Source: a virus. From it: a DNA stretch of 28,983 nt. The position numbers were made by a program, and so were the translations under genes. The stretch's first letter is position 1, and each line of letters starts with the position of its first letter. The notes beneath the pieces are model-generated. The model made no database searches. It was not told the DNA's origin and was given only the letters and a program-made list of their open reading frames with translations. The stretch covers positions 1 through 28,983 of IMG/VR virus record IMGVR_UViG_3300051212_000100. The stretch is one strand, 5' to 3'. Positions 15,217 to 23,492 of this stretch are shown one piece after another.

Positions 15217-15612
15217 ATGTTTGGATTTGGTAGAGACCTAGAAGTATTAGAAGCGAAATTTCAAATATACGAAGATCTCTCCAAAGAGATGCTTGACAAA
15301 CTTGAGAGAGCAGTAGATAAAATTAGTGAGAGCAACCAGAATGTTGCTCTCATTTTAGAACGCCACGAAAATAGATTAGAACAAAATGACAGGAATGATA
15401 ATGCTATTTTGGAATTAATTAAAGATGTCAAAGAACGTATTGAAAAACTTGAAGGCAGAGTAAATGATCTTGCTACGTTCAGGTGGATTAGTGTTGGCAT
15501 TGGAACAGCAGCACTTGTAATTATTGGGTCTGCTAGCTTCTTTGGCAACCTCTTGACAGTCGGAAACAACGGTGCTACTATGGGAGGAGCAACGACCACC
15601 CATACAAAATGA
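15217..15612 (+). CDS. Coiled-coil membrane protein, XhlA/holin-like
   Basis: 131 residues. Residues 7-88 form a long coiled coil (LEVLEAKFQIYEDLSKEML, KISESNQNVALILERHENRL, IKDVKERIEKLEGRVNDLA), followed by one membrane segment (WISVGIGTAALVIIGSASFFG, 89-109) and a short Gly/Thr tail. This layout, soluble coiled coil then C-terminal membrane span, resembles XhlA-type phage proteins that help holins, but the resemblance is structural only. SD GGGGAG upstream of the start. The last bases overlap the primase gene (ATGA). Confidence 0.65.
   Translation: MFGFGRDLEVLEAKFQIYEDLSKEMLDKLERAVDKISESNQNVALILERHENRLEQNDRNDNAILELIKDVKERIEKLEGRVNDLATFRWISVGIGTAALVIIGSASFFGNLLTVGNNGATMGGATTTHTK
15553..15581 (+). 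promoter_or_regulatory. Candidate sigma70-type promoter for gene 61-nrdA-nrdB
   Basis: TTGACA (15553-15558), 17-base spacer, TACTAT (15576-15581), 28 bases before the primase start. The -35 box is perfect; the -10 box matches four of six. Confidence 0.4.
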
Positions 15613-16595
15613 ACTATATTGACACCAAGTATATTGGTTTGGTCTCTTCACAACTCCTCAAGTTTACTGAAAAAAAGAAAGGAACTTATAACTTCCGTTG
15701 CCCCTATTGTGGCGACTCAGCAAAGAAACAGAATAAAGCGAGAGGTTATCTCTTTGGTATGAGAGATAGCTTTGTTTTCAAGTGCCATAATTGTGGCGTC
15801 ACTCGTAACTTCTCACAGTTTCTGAAGGACCAGAACACTATGCTCCACGATGAGTATGTGTTGGAGCGTTATAAGGAAGGTATGACAGGTAAGAATTATC
15901 AGGTGAAGACGCCTGACTTCAAACCATTTACAACTAAACCAGTGTTCAAGAAGAACATTTTCAGTGAACTGTCAAGCATCGATTCCCTAAATACTACACA
16001 CCCAGCAAAACAATATCTGCTCAACCGAAAGATACCAGAGTCATTTTACTCAAACTTCTATTACGCAGAGGATTTCAACGCTTGGGAGAATAATAAAAAT
16101 ACAATTAAAGAAGCAAGAATTATACTCCCACTAATCTCGGAAGATGGAAACGTATTCGGATATCAAGCAAGGTCTCTTAACAAGAATGCAAGCCTTCGCT
16201 ATATCACTACCATCTTGGATAAGCAATATCCTAAACTATTTGGACTTGATCGTATAAACAAACATGAAACCATCTACATTACTGAAGGACCGATTGACTC
16301 ACTCTTCATTCGCAACTCGCTTGCTATGTGCGGAGCTGATGTTAATCTTAGTGAGCGGGATATTCACAATCCTGTTTGGATATATGATAACGAGCCAAGG
16401 AACAAACAAATCGTTGAGCGTATTAACAAAACCATACAGCACGGAAATCAAGTAGTTATTTGGCCAGATACTATTAAAGAAAAAGACATCAATGATATGT
16501 TTCTGGCTGGTCATAACGTGCAATCTGTGGTAGAATGTAATACCTATTCTGGTTTAGAAGCACAAGTAAAATTTAACCTCTGGAAGAAAATATGA
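15609..16595 (+). CDS. 61: DNA primase gp61
   Basis: Makes the RNA primers for lagging-strand synthesis with helicase gp41. 328 residues (T4: 342). The zinc-binding domain has C31-P-Y-C34 and C59-H-N-C62. The TOPRIM core has ITEGPIDSLF with the catalytic-type Glu, and later WPDTIKEKDINDMF with the second acidic cluster. HNPVWIYDNEPRNK between them also fits gp61. It overlaps the upstream gene and nrdA by ATGA on both sides, so primase and ribonucleotide reductase are coupled. Confidence 0.93.
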   Translation: MNYIDTKYIGLVSSQLLKFTEKKKGTYNFRCPYCGDSAKKQNKARGYLFGMRDSFVFKCHNCGVTRNFSQFLKDQNTMLHDEYVLERYKEGMTGKNYQVKTPDFKPFTTKPVFKKNIFSELSSIDSLNTTHPAKQYLLNRKIPESFYSNFYYAEDFNAWENNKNTIKEARIILPLISEDGNVFGYQARSLNKNASLRYITTILDKQYPKLFGLDRINKHETIYITEGPIDSLFIRNSLAMCGADVNLSERDIHNPVWIYDNEPRNKQIVERINKTIQHGNQVVIWPDTIKEKDINDMFLAGHNVQSVVECNTYSGLEAQVKFNLWKKI

Positions 16596-18904
16596 GCAAC
16601 GGCATCAAAGTTAAAAAGCGTGACGGGTCTACAGAATCTCTTAACCTTGATAAGATTCACACGATGGTAGAATGTGCCTGTGGTGGTCTCGCAGGAGTAT
16701 CGCCATCACAAGTAGAAATTCAATCTGGTATTCAATTCTATGATGGCATTACCACAAACGAAATTCAAGAAATTCTTATCAGGTCAGCTAGTGACCTCAT
16801 TGATCTTGACTCTCCAAACTATCAGTTTGTTGCTGCTCGTCTCCTTTTGTTCTCTCTATATAAGCAGGTCTTTGGACCTACTTGGAAGCACGGGTTCCCC
16901 ACGGTAGGAGAGCATCTCACCAAAGGAATCTATAAAGGTATCTACGACAAGCAACTTGCTGGTAAGTATACTGATGAGGAGTGGGATAAGATTAATAGTT
17001 TCATTGACCATGACCGTGACTATCTCTTCACATATGCTGGTCTTCGCCAGGTAGTAGATAAATATCTGGTGCAGGATAGAAGCAGTGGAAGTGTCTTCGA
17101 GACACCACAGTATGCATACATGCTGGTTGCAGCAACTATCTTTGCAGAGTATCCTCAAGTAAATCGTCTATCATATGTCAAGCGATACTACGACGCAATC
17201 AGCAAGCACAAAATCAACGTGCCAACTCCCATCCTTGCAGGAGTTAGGACGCCACTTAGACAATTCGCTAGTTGTGTGCTGGTTGATTCTGATGACACCC
17301 TTGATAGCATCTTCAGTAGCGACATGGCTATTGGTCGCTATGTTGCTCAAAGGGCGGGCATCGGTATCAACGCAGGTAGAATCCGCGCTCTCAACTCTAA
17401 AATTCGAGGTGGCGAAGTCAGCCACACTGGAGTTATACCGTTTCTCAAAAAGTTTGAAGCAACTGTCCGTTGCTGTACGCAGAATGGTATACGAGGAGGA
17501 AGCGCGACAGTCCACTTCCCAATCTGGCACAAGGAAATCGAAGACATTTTAGTATTAAAAAACAACAAAGGAACCGAAGATAACCGCGTTCGTAAGTTAG
17601 ATTACAGCATTCAAATCTCTAAACTCTTTTATGAGCGATTCATTCGAAACGAAGACATCACACTCTTCTCTCCACACGACGTTCCAGGTCTGTCTGATGC
17701 TTTTGGTCTTGCTGGATTTGATGAGTTATACAATGTTTACGAACGAGATACTTCTATTCCAAGAAAAACTATTGGCGCTCAAGAACTATTTCTTTCACTC
17801 TTGAAGGAGAGAGCAGAAACTGGTCGTATCTACATTATGAATATTGACCACTGCAATGACCACTCTTCATTCAAAGATAAAGTTTGGATGAGTAACCTCT
17901 GCCAAGAGATTACCCTGCCCACTAATCCTCTACAGCACATTGATGATATCAATGGCGAGATTGCCCTGTGCATTCTGTCTGCTGTCAACGTAGGTAAGAT
18001 TAAGCACCTAGATGACCTAGAAGAACTCTGTGACCTCTCTGTGAGGGCGCTGGACGAGTTGATTGACTACCAAGAGTATCCTGTGGTTGCTGCTGAAGCA
18101 TCCACCCGTAACCGCCGCTCGCTGGGCATTGGTTACATTGGACTGGCACACTGGTTAGCTCGTCATCAGGTTAAGTATTCTGATGGTGCTGCTGCTCATC
18201 TTGTGCATGGTCTGACAGAAGCATTCCAGTATTATCTGCTGAAGGCTTCTAATCAACTTGCAATTGAGAAGGGCAAGTGTGGATACTTTGACCGTACTAA
18301 ATATGCCGATGGGATTCTTCCTATTGACACATACAAGAAAGATGTAGACGAAATCGTACCTAATGTCCTCCATTATGATTGGGATAACCTCAGGGAATCT
18401 ATTAAACAGCACGGTCTTAGGAACTCAACACTGTCCGCACAGATGCCTTCGGAGAGCAGTTCCGTTGTGTCAAATGAGACAAACGGAATCGAACCTCCCC
18501 GTGCCTTCCTGTCCGTTAAGAAGTCGAAGAAGGGCGTTCTCAAGCAGATTGTACCGCAGTACACGAGCCTTAAGAATTATTATACGCTCCTTTGGGATAT
18601 GCCTAGCAATACTGGTTATATTAATATTGTTGCTGTTATGCAAAAGTTCTTCGATCAAGCGATATCTGGAAACTGGTCGTATAATCCAGAAAATTATGCC
18701 GATAATGAAGTTCCTGTGTCGGTGATGGCTCAAGATCTTCTCAACACATACAAGTATGGTTGGAAGACATCTTATTATCAGAATACATATGATATTAAAA
18801 AGGAGGAAGACGACGAAGATAAAAAGAAATCTCTAGAAAGTTTACTTAATTCAATCTTAGAAGGAGCACAAGAGGAGGAAGATTGTGACAGTTGCAAAAT
18901 TTAA
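16592..18904 (+). CDS. nrdA: Ribonucleotide reductase class Ia, large subunit NrdA
   Basis: Reduces ribonucleoside diphosphates to deoxy forms together with NrdB. 770 residues. An N-terminal ATP-cone (KVKKRDGSTESLNLDKI) gives allosteric control of activity. The catalytic residues match the E. coli pattern: C228 (SCVLVDSDD), N435, C437 and E439 (SNLCQEI) and C460 (LCILSAVNVGKI). The tyrosine pair for radical transfer is in LKNYYTLLWDMPS. The C-terminal C765-D-S-C768 pair is the shuttle that takes electrons from glutaredoxin, encoded here at 28,555. The first codons overlap the primase gene; the end overlaps nrdB by 20 nt. Confidence 0.97.
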   Translation: MSNGIKVKKRDGSTESLNLDKIHTMVECACGGLAGVSPSQVEIQSGIQFYDGITTNEIQEILIRSASDLIDLDSPNYQFVAARLLLFSLYKQVFGPTWKHGFPTVGEHLTKGIYKGIYDKQLAGKYTDEEWDKINSFIDHDRDYLFTYAGLRQVVDKYLVQDRSSGSVFETPQYAYMLVAATIFAEYPQVNRLSYVKRYYDAISKHKINVPTPILAGVRTPLRQFASCVLVDSDDTLDSIFSSDMAIGRYVAQRAGIGINAGRIRALNSKIRGGEVSHTGVIPFLKKFEATVRCCTQNGIRGGSATVHFPIWHKEIEDILVLKNNKGTEDNRVRKLDYSIQISKLFYERFIRNEDITLFSPHDVPGLSDAFGLAGFDELYNVYERDTSIPRKTIGAQELFLSLLKERAETGRIYIMNIDHCNDHSSFKDKVWMSNLCQEITLPTNPLQHIDDINGEIALCILSAVNVGKIKHLDDLEELCDLSVRALDELIDYQEYPVVAAEASTRNRRSLGIGYIGLAHWLARHQVKYSDGAAAHLVHGLTEAFQYYLLKASNQLAIEKGKCGYFDRTKYADGILPIDTYKKDVDEIVPNVLHYDWDNLRESIKQHGLRNSTLSAQMPSESSSVVSNETNGIEPPRAFLSVKKSKKGVLKQIVPQYTSLKNYYTLLWDMPSNTGYINIVAVMQKFFDQAISGNWSYNPENYADNEVPVSVMAQDLLNTYKYGWKTSYYQNTYDIKKEEDDEDKKKSLESLLNSILEGAQEEEDCDSCKI

Positions 18905-20066
18905 ACTAACCGAGACCACCCCATCAGTTGACGGGATGACTGTTTTTAATACAAAACATGTAGATGTAAAGAAGCAACCGATGTTCTTCGGTGCTCCACT
19001 AGGCATTCAAAGATATGATACCTATAAGTATCCTATTTTCGATAAGCTAACTCAACAACAACTTGGATACTTCTGGAGACCTGAGGAGGTCTCTCTTCAA
19101 AAGGACCGTGCAGATTATGCACACCTCCGTCCAGAGCAAAAGCATATCTATACTTCTAATCTGAAGTATCAGATTATGCTTGACTCTGTACAGGGTCGTG
19201 GTCCTGGTATGGCATTCATTCCCTATTGTTCTCTCCCAGAACTAGAGTCAGCGATGACTATATGGGAGACGATGGAGATGATTCATTCTCGTTCGTATAC
19301 ATATATTATTAAGAATATCTATTCTGACCCATCAGAAGTATTTGATACTATCCTTGATGACCAGAATATCCTTGAAAGGGCGAAGAGTGTAACCGAAGCA
19401 TATGATGACTTCATTCGTGCAGCACAAGATTACTCATCTGGTAATCAATGGCAACATCAACTTGAAGGTGTTCCTGCTGCCAAAGAAACTCTCTATGATT
19501 TAAAGCGTAAACTCTATCGCGCTGTAGTTAATGTAAACATTCTAGAGGGGATTAGATTCTATGTTTCGTTCGCATGTTCGTTCGCTTTTGGCGAACTTAA
19601 ACTTATGGAGGGATCCGCTAAAATTATCTCTCTCATCGCAAGAGACGAAAGCCAACATCTTGTTCTTACACAGAACATTATCAAGAACTGGCTTAATGGA
19701 GATGACCCAGACATGCTTCAGATTGCTAAAGAAGAAGAAGCGTGGACTGTAGAGCAGTTCAAGAAAACGGTCGATGAAGAAAAAGCATGGGCGCAGTATC
19801 TGTTCAAGGATGGTAGCATCATTGGATTGAATGATAAACTACTCAACTCTTATGTTGAGTATATTGCAAACCGTCGCATGAGAGCGATTGGATTGAAGCC
19901 TGTGTTTGATACTCCTATGTCAAATAATCCACTTCCTTGGACACAGCACTGGTTGTCTTCTAAAGGTCTGCAAGTTGCTCCGCAAGAAACAGAGGTTGAG
20001 AGTTATGTCATTGGCGGTATTAAACAAGATGTTAAGAAAGATACTTTCGCTGGTTTTAAACTGTGA
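18885..20066 (+). CDS. nrdB: Ribonucleotide reductase class Ia, small subunit NrdB
   Basis: Di-iron protein holding the tyrosyl radical for NrdA. 393 residues. Iron ligands by family alignment are the Asp in YQIMLDSVQGRGP, Glu and His in ETMEMIHSRSYTYI (the radical Tyr is the one in HSRSY), Glu in LEGIRFYVSFACSFAF, and Glu with His in RDESQHLVLTQ. All are present, so it should be a normal Tyr-radical class Ia enzyme. The start lies inside the nrdA end. The stop codon overlaps a following GTG. Confidence 0.96.
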   Translation: MTVAKFKLTETTPSVDGMTVFNTKHVDVKKQPMFFGAPLGIQRYDTYKYPIFDKLTQQQLGYFWRPEEVSLQKDRADYAHLRPEQKHIYTSNLKYQIMLDSVQGRGPGMAFIPYCSLPELESAMTIWETMEMIHSRSYTYIIKNIYSDPSEVFDTILDDQNILERAKSVTEAYDDFIRAAQDYSSGNQWQHQLEGVPAAKETLYDLKRKLYRAVVNVNILEGIRFYVSFACSFAFGELKLMEGSAKIISLIARDESQHLVLTQNIIKNWLNGDDPDMLQIAKEEEAWTVEQFKKTVDEEKAWAQYLFKDGSIIGLNDKLLNSYVEYIANRRMRAIGLKPVFDTPMSNNPLPWTQHWLSSKGLQVAPQETEVESYVIGGIKQDVKKDTFAGFKL

Positions 20067-20185
20067 GAAAAAGAGAGATAGAAAAACTGGAAAAACTGTT
20101 GAAGGAAGGACCAAAGAGCCTATCTCAAGCGTGGATACTCGCCGCCCTCAAACGAAAATTCCAGACCCCTGGTACAACTGAATAG
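20063..20185 (+). CDS. Very small gene after nrdB (40 residues)
   Basis: GTG start overlapping the nrdB stop (GTGA), encoding MRKREIEKLEKLLKEGPKSL followed by SQAWILAALKRKFQTPGTTE. The composition, two amphipathic helices with regularly spaced Leu and many charges, looks like a real protein, and the terminal overlap suggests coupled translation. The stop touches the next late octamer. No function recognised; a chance frame cannot be excluded. Confidence 0.5.
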   Translation: MRKREIEKLEKLLKEGPKSLSQAWILAALKRKFQTPGTTE

Positions 20186-20192
20186 ATAAATA
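20185..20192 (+). promoter_or_regulatory. Late-promoter octamer for the nuclease gene
   Basis: GATAAATA directly before the hairpin at 20193. T4 spacing puts the start at about 20198, the last base of the hairpin's 5' arm, so late RNA would lack that arm and leave the SD free. Confidence 0.6.
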
Positions 20193-20213
20193 CCTCCATC
20201 ATGGAGGTTTTTT
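20193..20213 (+). terminator. Terminator hairpin that also covers the SD of the nuclease gene
   Basis: CCTCCA (20193-20198), loop TCA, TGGAGG (20202-20207), then six T. The GGAGG of the 3' arm is also the SD for ATG 20217 (nine bases away). It would stop or silence read-through from nrdB. Confidence 0.75.
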
Positions 20214-20216
20214 ATT

Positions 20217-20570
20217 ATGAATCCAAGTTCAGCAAAAGCGAAAGGTCGCCGTCTGCAACAGTGGGTAAGAGATAAACTCATTGAGATGCTTGAGGTTCAC
20301 CCAGAAGATATTGAATCTCGTAGCATGGGTGCTGGTGGCGAAGACCTTATTATGGCTCGTGCTGCCAGGTTAAAGTTTCCTCATAGTATTGAATGTAAAA
20401 ATGTGGAGAAGCTAAATATATGGGATGCCTATGAGCAGGCATCGGCCAACTCTGGTGACTATGAACCTCTCGTTGTAATTAAAAAGAATGGAAAGAAACC
20501 ACTAGCAGTGGTAGACGCAGAGTATTTCATTAGTTTATTCGGAGAGAAAAATGACTCTAGATCTTCATAA
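20217..20570 (+). CDS. Putative PD-(D/E)XK nuclease
   Basis: 117 residues. The central pattern GAGGEDLIMARAAR followed by SIECKN gives the D...E-x-K catalytic signature (Asp near 43, Glu-Cys-Lys near 60) of PD-(D/E)XK nucleases. An N-terminal basic helix (KAKGRRLQQWVRDKL) could bind DNA, and a final strand pair (EPLVVIKKNGKKPLAVVDAE) completes a small nuclease fold. Junction resolution or DNA repair is plausible but inferred. SD GGAGG is inside a hairpin and would be exposed in late RNA. The 3' end overlaps the next gene by 20 nt. Confidence 0.65.
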   Translation: MNPSSAKAKGRRLQQWVRDKLIEMLEVHPEDIESRSMGAGGEDLIMARAARLKFPHSIECKNVEKLNIWDAYEQASANSGDYEPLVVIKKNGKKPLAVVDAEYFISLFGEKNDSRSS

Positions 20571-21222
20571 CTTTTTCAAGTATTATGATGATGGTAATGC
20601 GAATCATGTTGCAGCAGTTCAATGGTTAGAAGATAACCTGCCTGCTCAATTCTTAGACGACTCAGAGACCGATTGGATTGGTGTCTTCAGAACCAAACCA
20701 CCAACTCCAGCGGTACTCGATGTTCCATACTTTAACCAAGTAGATAACTACAGAGATGCACATAGAACTTGTAACAGTTCATCGTGCGCTATGTGCCTTG
20801 CTTTCCTCAAGCCTGGCAGTATCAAGGGCGACGATGAATATGTCAAGAAAGTATTTGCAATTGGTGACACGACTGACCATGCGGTACAGACAAAGGTTCT
20901 CGCAGGTTATGGTATTAAGTCACACTTTAGCTATAATCTTTCTTTCGCTGACATTGATAAGAGCCTTGATAGAGGCAAACCCGTTGTTATTGGTATTCTC
21001 CACAGGGGTTCTTTATCTGCTCCTACTGGTGGGCACATGTGTGTAGTCATCGGCAAGACACCAGATGGCAAAGGATATTACATTAACGATCCATATGGTT
21101 CTCTAAACGATAACTATACTGGTCCAGTTACAAATGGTAAAAAGACCATTTATACTAAAGCAGTTCTTAAGCACAGATGGTGTCCAGGAGGTAACGATGG
21201 GTGGGGAAGGATCTTCGACTGA
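20551..21222 (+). CDS. C39-type cysteine peptidase with a module shared with the muramidase
   Basis: 223 residues. Residues 3-47 (DLHNFFKYYDDG, AVQWLEDNLP) are a short module repeated at the start of the muramidase at 21,330. Residues 55-220 look like a papain-fold C39_2-type peptidase: VLDVPYFNQ, catalytic C74 in RTCNSSSC, H162 in TGGHMCVVIG and D180 in YINDPYGS. Such enzymes cut peptide bridges; here peptidoglycan or a virion protein is the likely target (inference). No signal peptide. It overlaps the nuclease gene upstream and a small gene downstream. Confidence 0.75.
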   Translation: MTLDLHNFFKYYDDGNANHVAAVQWLEDNLPAQFLDDSETDWIGVFRTKPPTPAVLDVPYFNQVDNYRDAHRTCNSSSCAMCLAFLKPGSIKGDDEYVKKVFAIGDTTDHAVQTKVLAGYGIKSHFSYNLSFADIDKSLDRGKPVVIGILHRGSLSAPTGGHMCVVIGKTPDGKGYYINDPYGSLNDNYTGPVTNGKKTIYTKAVLKHRWCPGGNDGWGRIFD

Positions 21223-21343
21223 GTTTAAAAAAAAGATTCTGGAAGAAGTGAAAAAACTCACAAATCACGGTAAACATAAAGAAGCAAGCGAATTGTTTAA
21301 CATATACTTTCCAAATATAGGAGGAACAAATGGCAAGGATTGA
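21197..21343 (+). CDS. Small gene between peptidase and muramidase (48 residues)
   Basis: Starts inside the peptidase gene at ATG 21197, with AGGAGG five bases upstream, an excellent SD. The product is MGGEGSSTEFKKKILEEVKK followed by LTNHGKHKEASELFNIYFPN and a short tail, mostly one helix of TPR-like appearance. Its end overlaps the muramidase start by 14 nt. It could regulate or bind one of its enzyme neighbours; function unknown. Confidence 0.6.
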   Translation: MGGEGSSTEFKKKILEEVKKLTNHGKHKEASELFNIYFPNIGGTNGKD

Positions 21344-22001
21344 CCTACACAACTTCTTCAAGTTCTATGACGAGAAGAACCCTAACCACGTTAAAGCAGT
21401 TCAGTGGTTAGAAGACAATCTACCAGTCAAGTATCTAGAAGATAACGTAGATTGGGCGGAGATTTATAGAGGAAAAAAGGGTAATGCTGCATCGGCCCCT
21501 GCTGCTGCAGCTTCTGCTCCTGTAGCGGGTGGTGATGATGTTCCACAAATGGGAATCAAACTAGTCAAAGAGTTTGAAGGATGTAGATTAAATGCTTATC
21601 CTGACCCTCTTTCTGGTGGACTACCAATCACTATTGGTTGGGGTTCGACCAGAGATAAGAATGGCAAACCATTCCAGATGGGTGATAGCATCACTCAAGC
21701 AGAAGCAGATGATCTACTGATTGAAGAAGCAAAGCATCACTTCCTTCCAGCACTTCGTAAGATTCCACACTGGAATGAAATGTCTGATGGTAAAAGAGGT
21801 GCTCTATTATCTTTCGCCTATAATCTTGGCGCTGGTTTTTATGGTGGTGATAATTTTAATACTATCACTCGTGTTCTAAAAAATAAAGAATGGGATAAGG
21901 TGCCCGATGCGCTTTACCTCTACAGAAATCCTGGTTCAAATGTAGAAGCGGGGTTAGCACGTAGAAGAAAAGCAGAAGGTGAGGCTTGGAAAAAAGGTTA
22001 A
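21330..22001 (+). CDS. T4-lysozyme-type muramidase (GH24) with shared N-terminal module
   Basis: 223 residues. Residues 4-47 (DLHNFFKFYDEK, AVQWLEDNLP) repeat the module of the upstream peptidase. An Ala/Pro linker (50-70) leads to a GH24 domain (74-223) with catalytic E83 (EFEGCRL), D92 (YPDP) and T101 (ITIGWGS), the Glu-Asp-Thr triad of T4 lysozyme. It hydrolyses the glycan strands of peptidoglycan. No signal peptide, so release needs a holin or it acts from the virion. SD AGGAGG lies eight bases before the start. Confidence 0.88.
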   Translation: MARIDLHNFFKFYDEKNPNHVKAVQWLEDNLPVKYLEDNVDWAEIYRGKKGNAASAPAAAASAPVAGGDDVPQMGIKLVKEFEGCRLNAYPDPLSGGLPITIGWGSTRDKNGKPFQMGDSITQAEADDLLIEEAKHHFLPALRKIPHWNEMSDGKRGALLSFAYNLGAGFYGGDNFNTITRVLKNKEWDKVPDALYLYRNPGSNVEAGLARRRKAEGEAWKKG

Positions 22002-22019
22002 TCACATTCAACAGGAACA

Positions 22020-22373
22020 ATGGCAGAACCACAGAAAAAGGAAAAATGTATGAGCACTATTGTTAGAATTACTGTACTGAGTTGGAGTGCCGCTCTACTT
22101 ACAGCATCATATGCAGGTCTACTCGCTAAGATGGATCCAACATTTATTGCTACTGTATTTACAGCCGCTGCTGCTACCTTTGGGGTTGACACTCTAAAGA
22201 AAGGAGATAAAGACGACGATGGAGATAAACCAAATAGGCAACCTGAGTTCACCTCAGTTGAACCAACTCCAGAGCCAGAACCTCCAGCAGATATTGCCAG
22301 CGCAGGTTGCCCAAACTGTGATCCAGGGGATACCCCCGACTACAGTAGAGCGGCTGCCCGCCCCGAAGTTTGA
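22020..22373 (+). CDS. Two-helix membrane protein, holin candidate
   Basis: 117 residues (or 107 from ATG 22050). Two hydrophobic segments with a short turn (IVRITVLSWSAALLTASYAGLL, written in two parts as about 14-24 and 25-35; then FIATVFTAAAATFGV, about 42-56) and a strongly charged tail (KKGDKDDDGDK). This fits small class II-type holins, and it follows two cell-wall enzymes directly. A holin role is inference. The Pro/Glu-rich C-terminal third overlaps the next gene by 155 nt in another frame. AGGAAC precedes the first ATG. Confidence 0.6.
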   Translation: MAEPQKKEKCMSTIVRITVLSWSAALLTASYAGLLAKMDPTFIATVFTAAAATFGVDTLKKGDKDDDGDKPNRQPEFTSVEPTPEPEPPADIASAGCPNCDPGDTPDYSRAAARPEV

Positions 22374-23094
22374 GGCTCCTCCAGTAACACAAGGTCTGGC
22401 ACTTCCTGTTTTCAGGATGCCAGACCCATCAATTAAATATCCTGTGATTAATGTACCAACACAGGAAGAATTTGATGCGGCTGTAAAAGCAGAGCAACAA
22501 AAACAACAAGAAGAGACATCAAAGAGTCGTGGATTGCCTGATACTAAACCACCTGATTTGCCACCAGCAGTTCAGCAGGCTATACAACCACCTGCTCCAA
22601 TAGCAGAAATACCAGCAGACAAACCTAGTGTTACTATTGCTGGATTAAACATCGACTTACCAGACCCTTCTCTCGTCGCCACAGCGGGCGCTGTAGCAGT
22701 TGTGACTACCGCTGCTACTATGGCATCAACAGCGGTGCTCAACGTGCTTAAGAACGCTGCTGAGCCAATGATACGAGAGGCAACAAAGAACAAGTTTAAA
22801 ATTAAAATCAAACAAGTCAAACCAGTTCTGCATTATGTCATGGCAGAAGGTGGTCATGTTGACATATTTGAATACTCGTCAGAAGGAACTCGTTTGGTGG
22901 CACAGACAGATAATGTGGAGCAATATATCCGTGACCAAATAGATACCAATACTCTCTACGAAATAGAGAACAAAGTTATTATTGATGATGTGATGAGCGA
23001 TAAGTTCACAAAAGAAGGTAGGGAAAGATTTAAAGGTCTCTTTGCCCCACCTAAAAAGATTGCTAAGAAGTTATCAGCTCGCCTTTCTTTTTGA
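22219..23094 (+). CDS. Proline-rich cyanophage protein with one membrane segment
   Basis: 291 residues. A Gln/Pro-rich N-terminal half (IPPTTVERLPAPKFEAPPVT, RMPDPSIKYPVINVPT) precedes a hydrophobic Ala/Val/Thr stretch (about 151-177) and a basic C-terminal domain (FKIKIKQVKPVLHYV, HVDIFEYSSEG). The N-terminal 51 codons overlap the previous gene in another frame; the start may be later. SD GGAG is 12 bases upstream. A virion or tail-associated role is my guess. Converges with the thermonuclease gene, overlapping it by 21 nt, without a visible terminator. Confidence 0.6.
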   Translation: MEINQIGNLSSPQLNQLQSQNLQQILPAQVAQTVIQGIPPTTVERLPAPKFEAPPVTQGLALPVFRMPDPSIKYPVINVPTQEEFDAAVKAEQQKQQEETSKSRGLPDTKPPDLPPAVQQAIQPPAPIAEIPADKPSVTIAGLNIDLPDPSLVATAGAVAVVTTAATMASTAVLNVLKNAAEPMIREATKNKFKIKIKQVKPVLHYVMAEGGHVDIFEYSSEGTRLVAQTDNVEQYIRDQIDTNTLYEIENKVIIDDVMSDKFTKEGRERFKGLFAPPKKIAKKLSARLSF

Positions 23095-23490
23095 TTCTAG
23101 TAATGCGAAATCTTTTTTCTTTGTACCACCATCATATTCCCAAGCATATCCTTCAGCAATCATTTGATTGTTGATGGATGTGGTCTCGCCATTGACATAC
23201 AGATGACCGATGATGCGACCATACTTCTCGGTGCTATCGGGTAGTTCTGTTTTAATCAGAATATCTTTAGCAAACTCTAATCTATCTTTGAGCCATGCTT
23301 TAACTTCGAGACCAAGTTTCTTTTCATACGCATCAGTTGTCCTGCTCTCTGGGGTATCGATACCAGCAAGACGAATTCGCTTAGTAAGGGAGATATCAAA
23401 ACCCAAATCAATGTCAGCGTCAATAGTGTCGCCATCTACTACCTTGTGTACTGAACGTATTCTATAGATGTATGGGTCTTTGTCAGCCAT
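23074..23490 (-). CDS. Thermonuclease (staphylococcal nuclease family)
   Basis: 138 residues, no signal peptide. SNase landmarks: VVDGDTIDADIDLGF (Ca-binding Asp pair, about 17-31), KRIRLAGIDTPESR (active Arg, about 37-50), and EKYGRIIGHLYVNG (second Arg near 92). It cuts DNA and RNA with calcium. In a phage it may degrade host DNA or trim intermediates (inference). Late octamer on the minus strand at 23516-23523, about 20 bases of leader containing a palindrome. Confidence 0.88.
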   Translation of the reverse strand: MADKDPYIYRIRSVHKVVDGDTIDADIDLGFDISLTKRIRLAGIDTPESRTTDAYEKKLGLEVKAWLKDRLEFAKDILIKTELPDSTEKYGRIIGHLYVNGETTSINNQMIAEGYAWEYDGGTKKKDFALLESKRKAS

Positions 23491-23492
23491 GT

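Noticed and set aside
17057-17064. GATAAATA inside nrdA; also CCTAAATA at 15986 and GCTAAATA at 20411
   Set aside because: No gene starts near them. They show that the octamer alone occurs by chance, so only those just before a gene were kept as promoters.
19906-20181. Plus-strand open frame of 91 codons overlapping the end of nrdB
   Set aside because: It is out of frame within conserved nrdB codons; only the 40-codon frame starting at 20063 looks like a protein.
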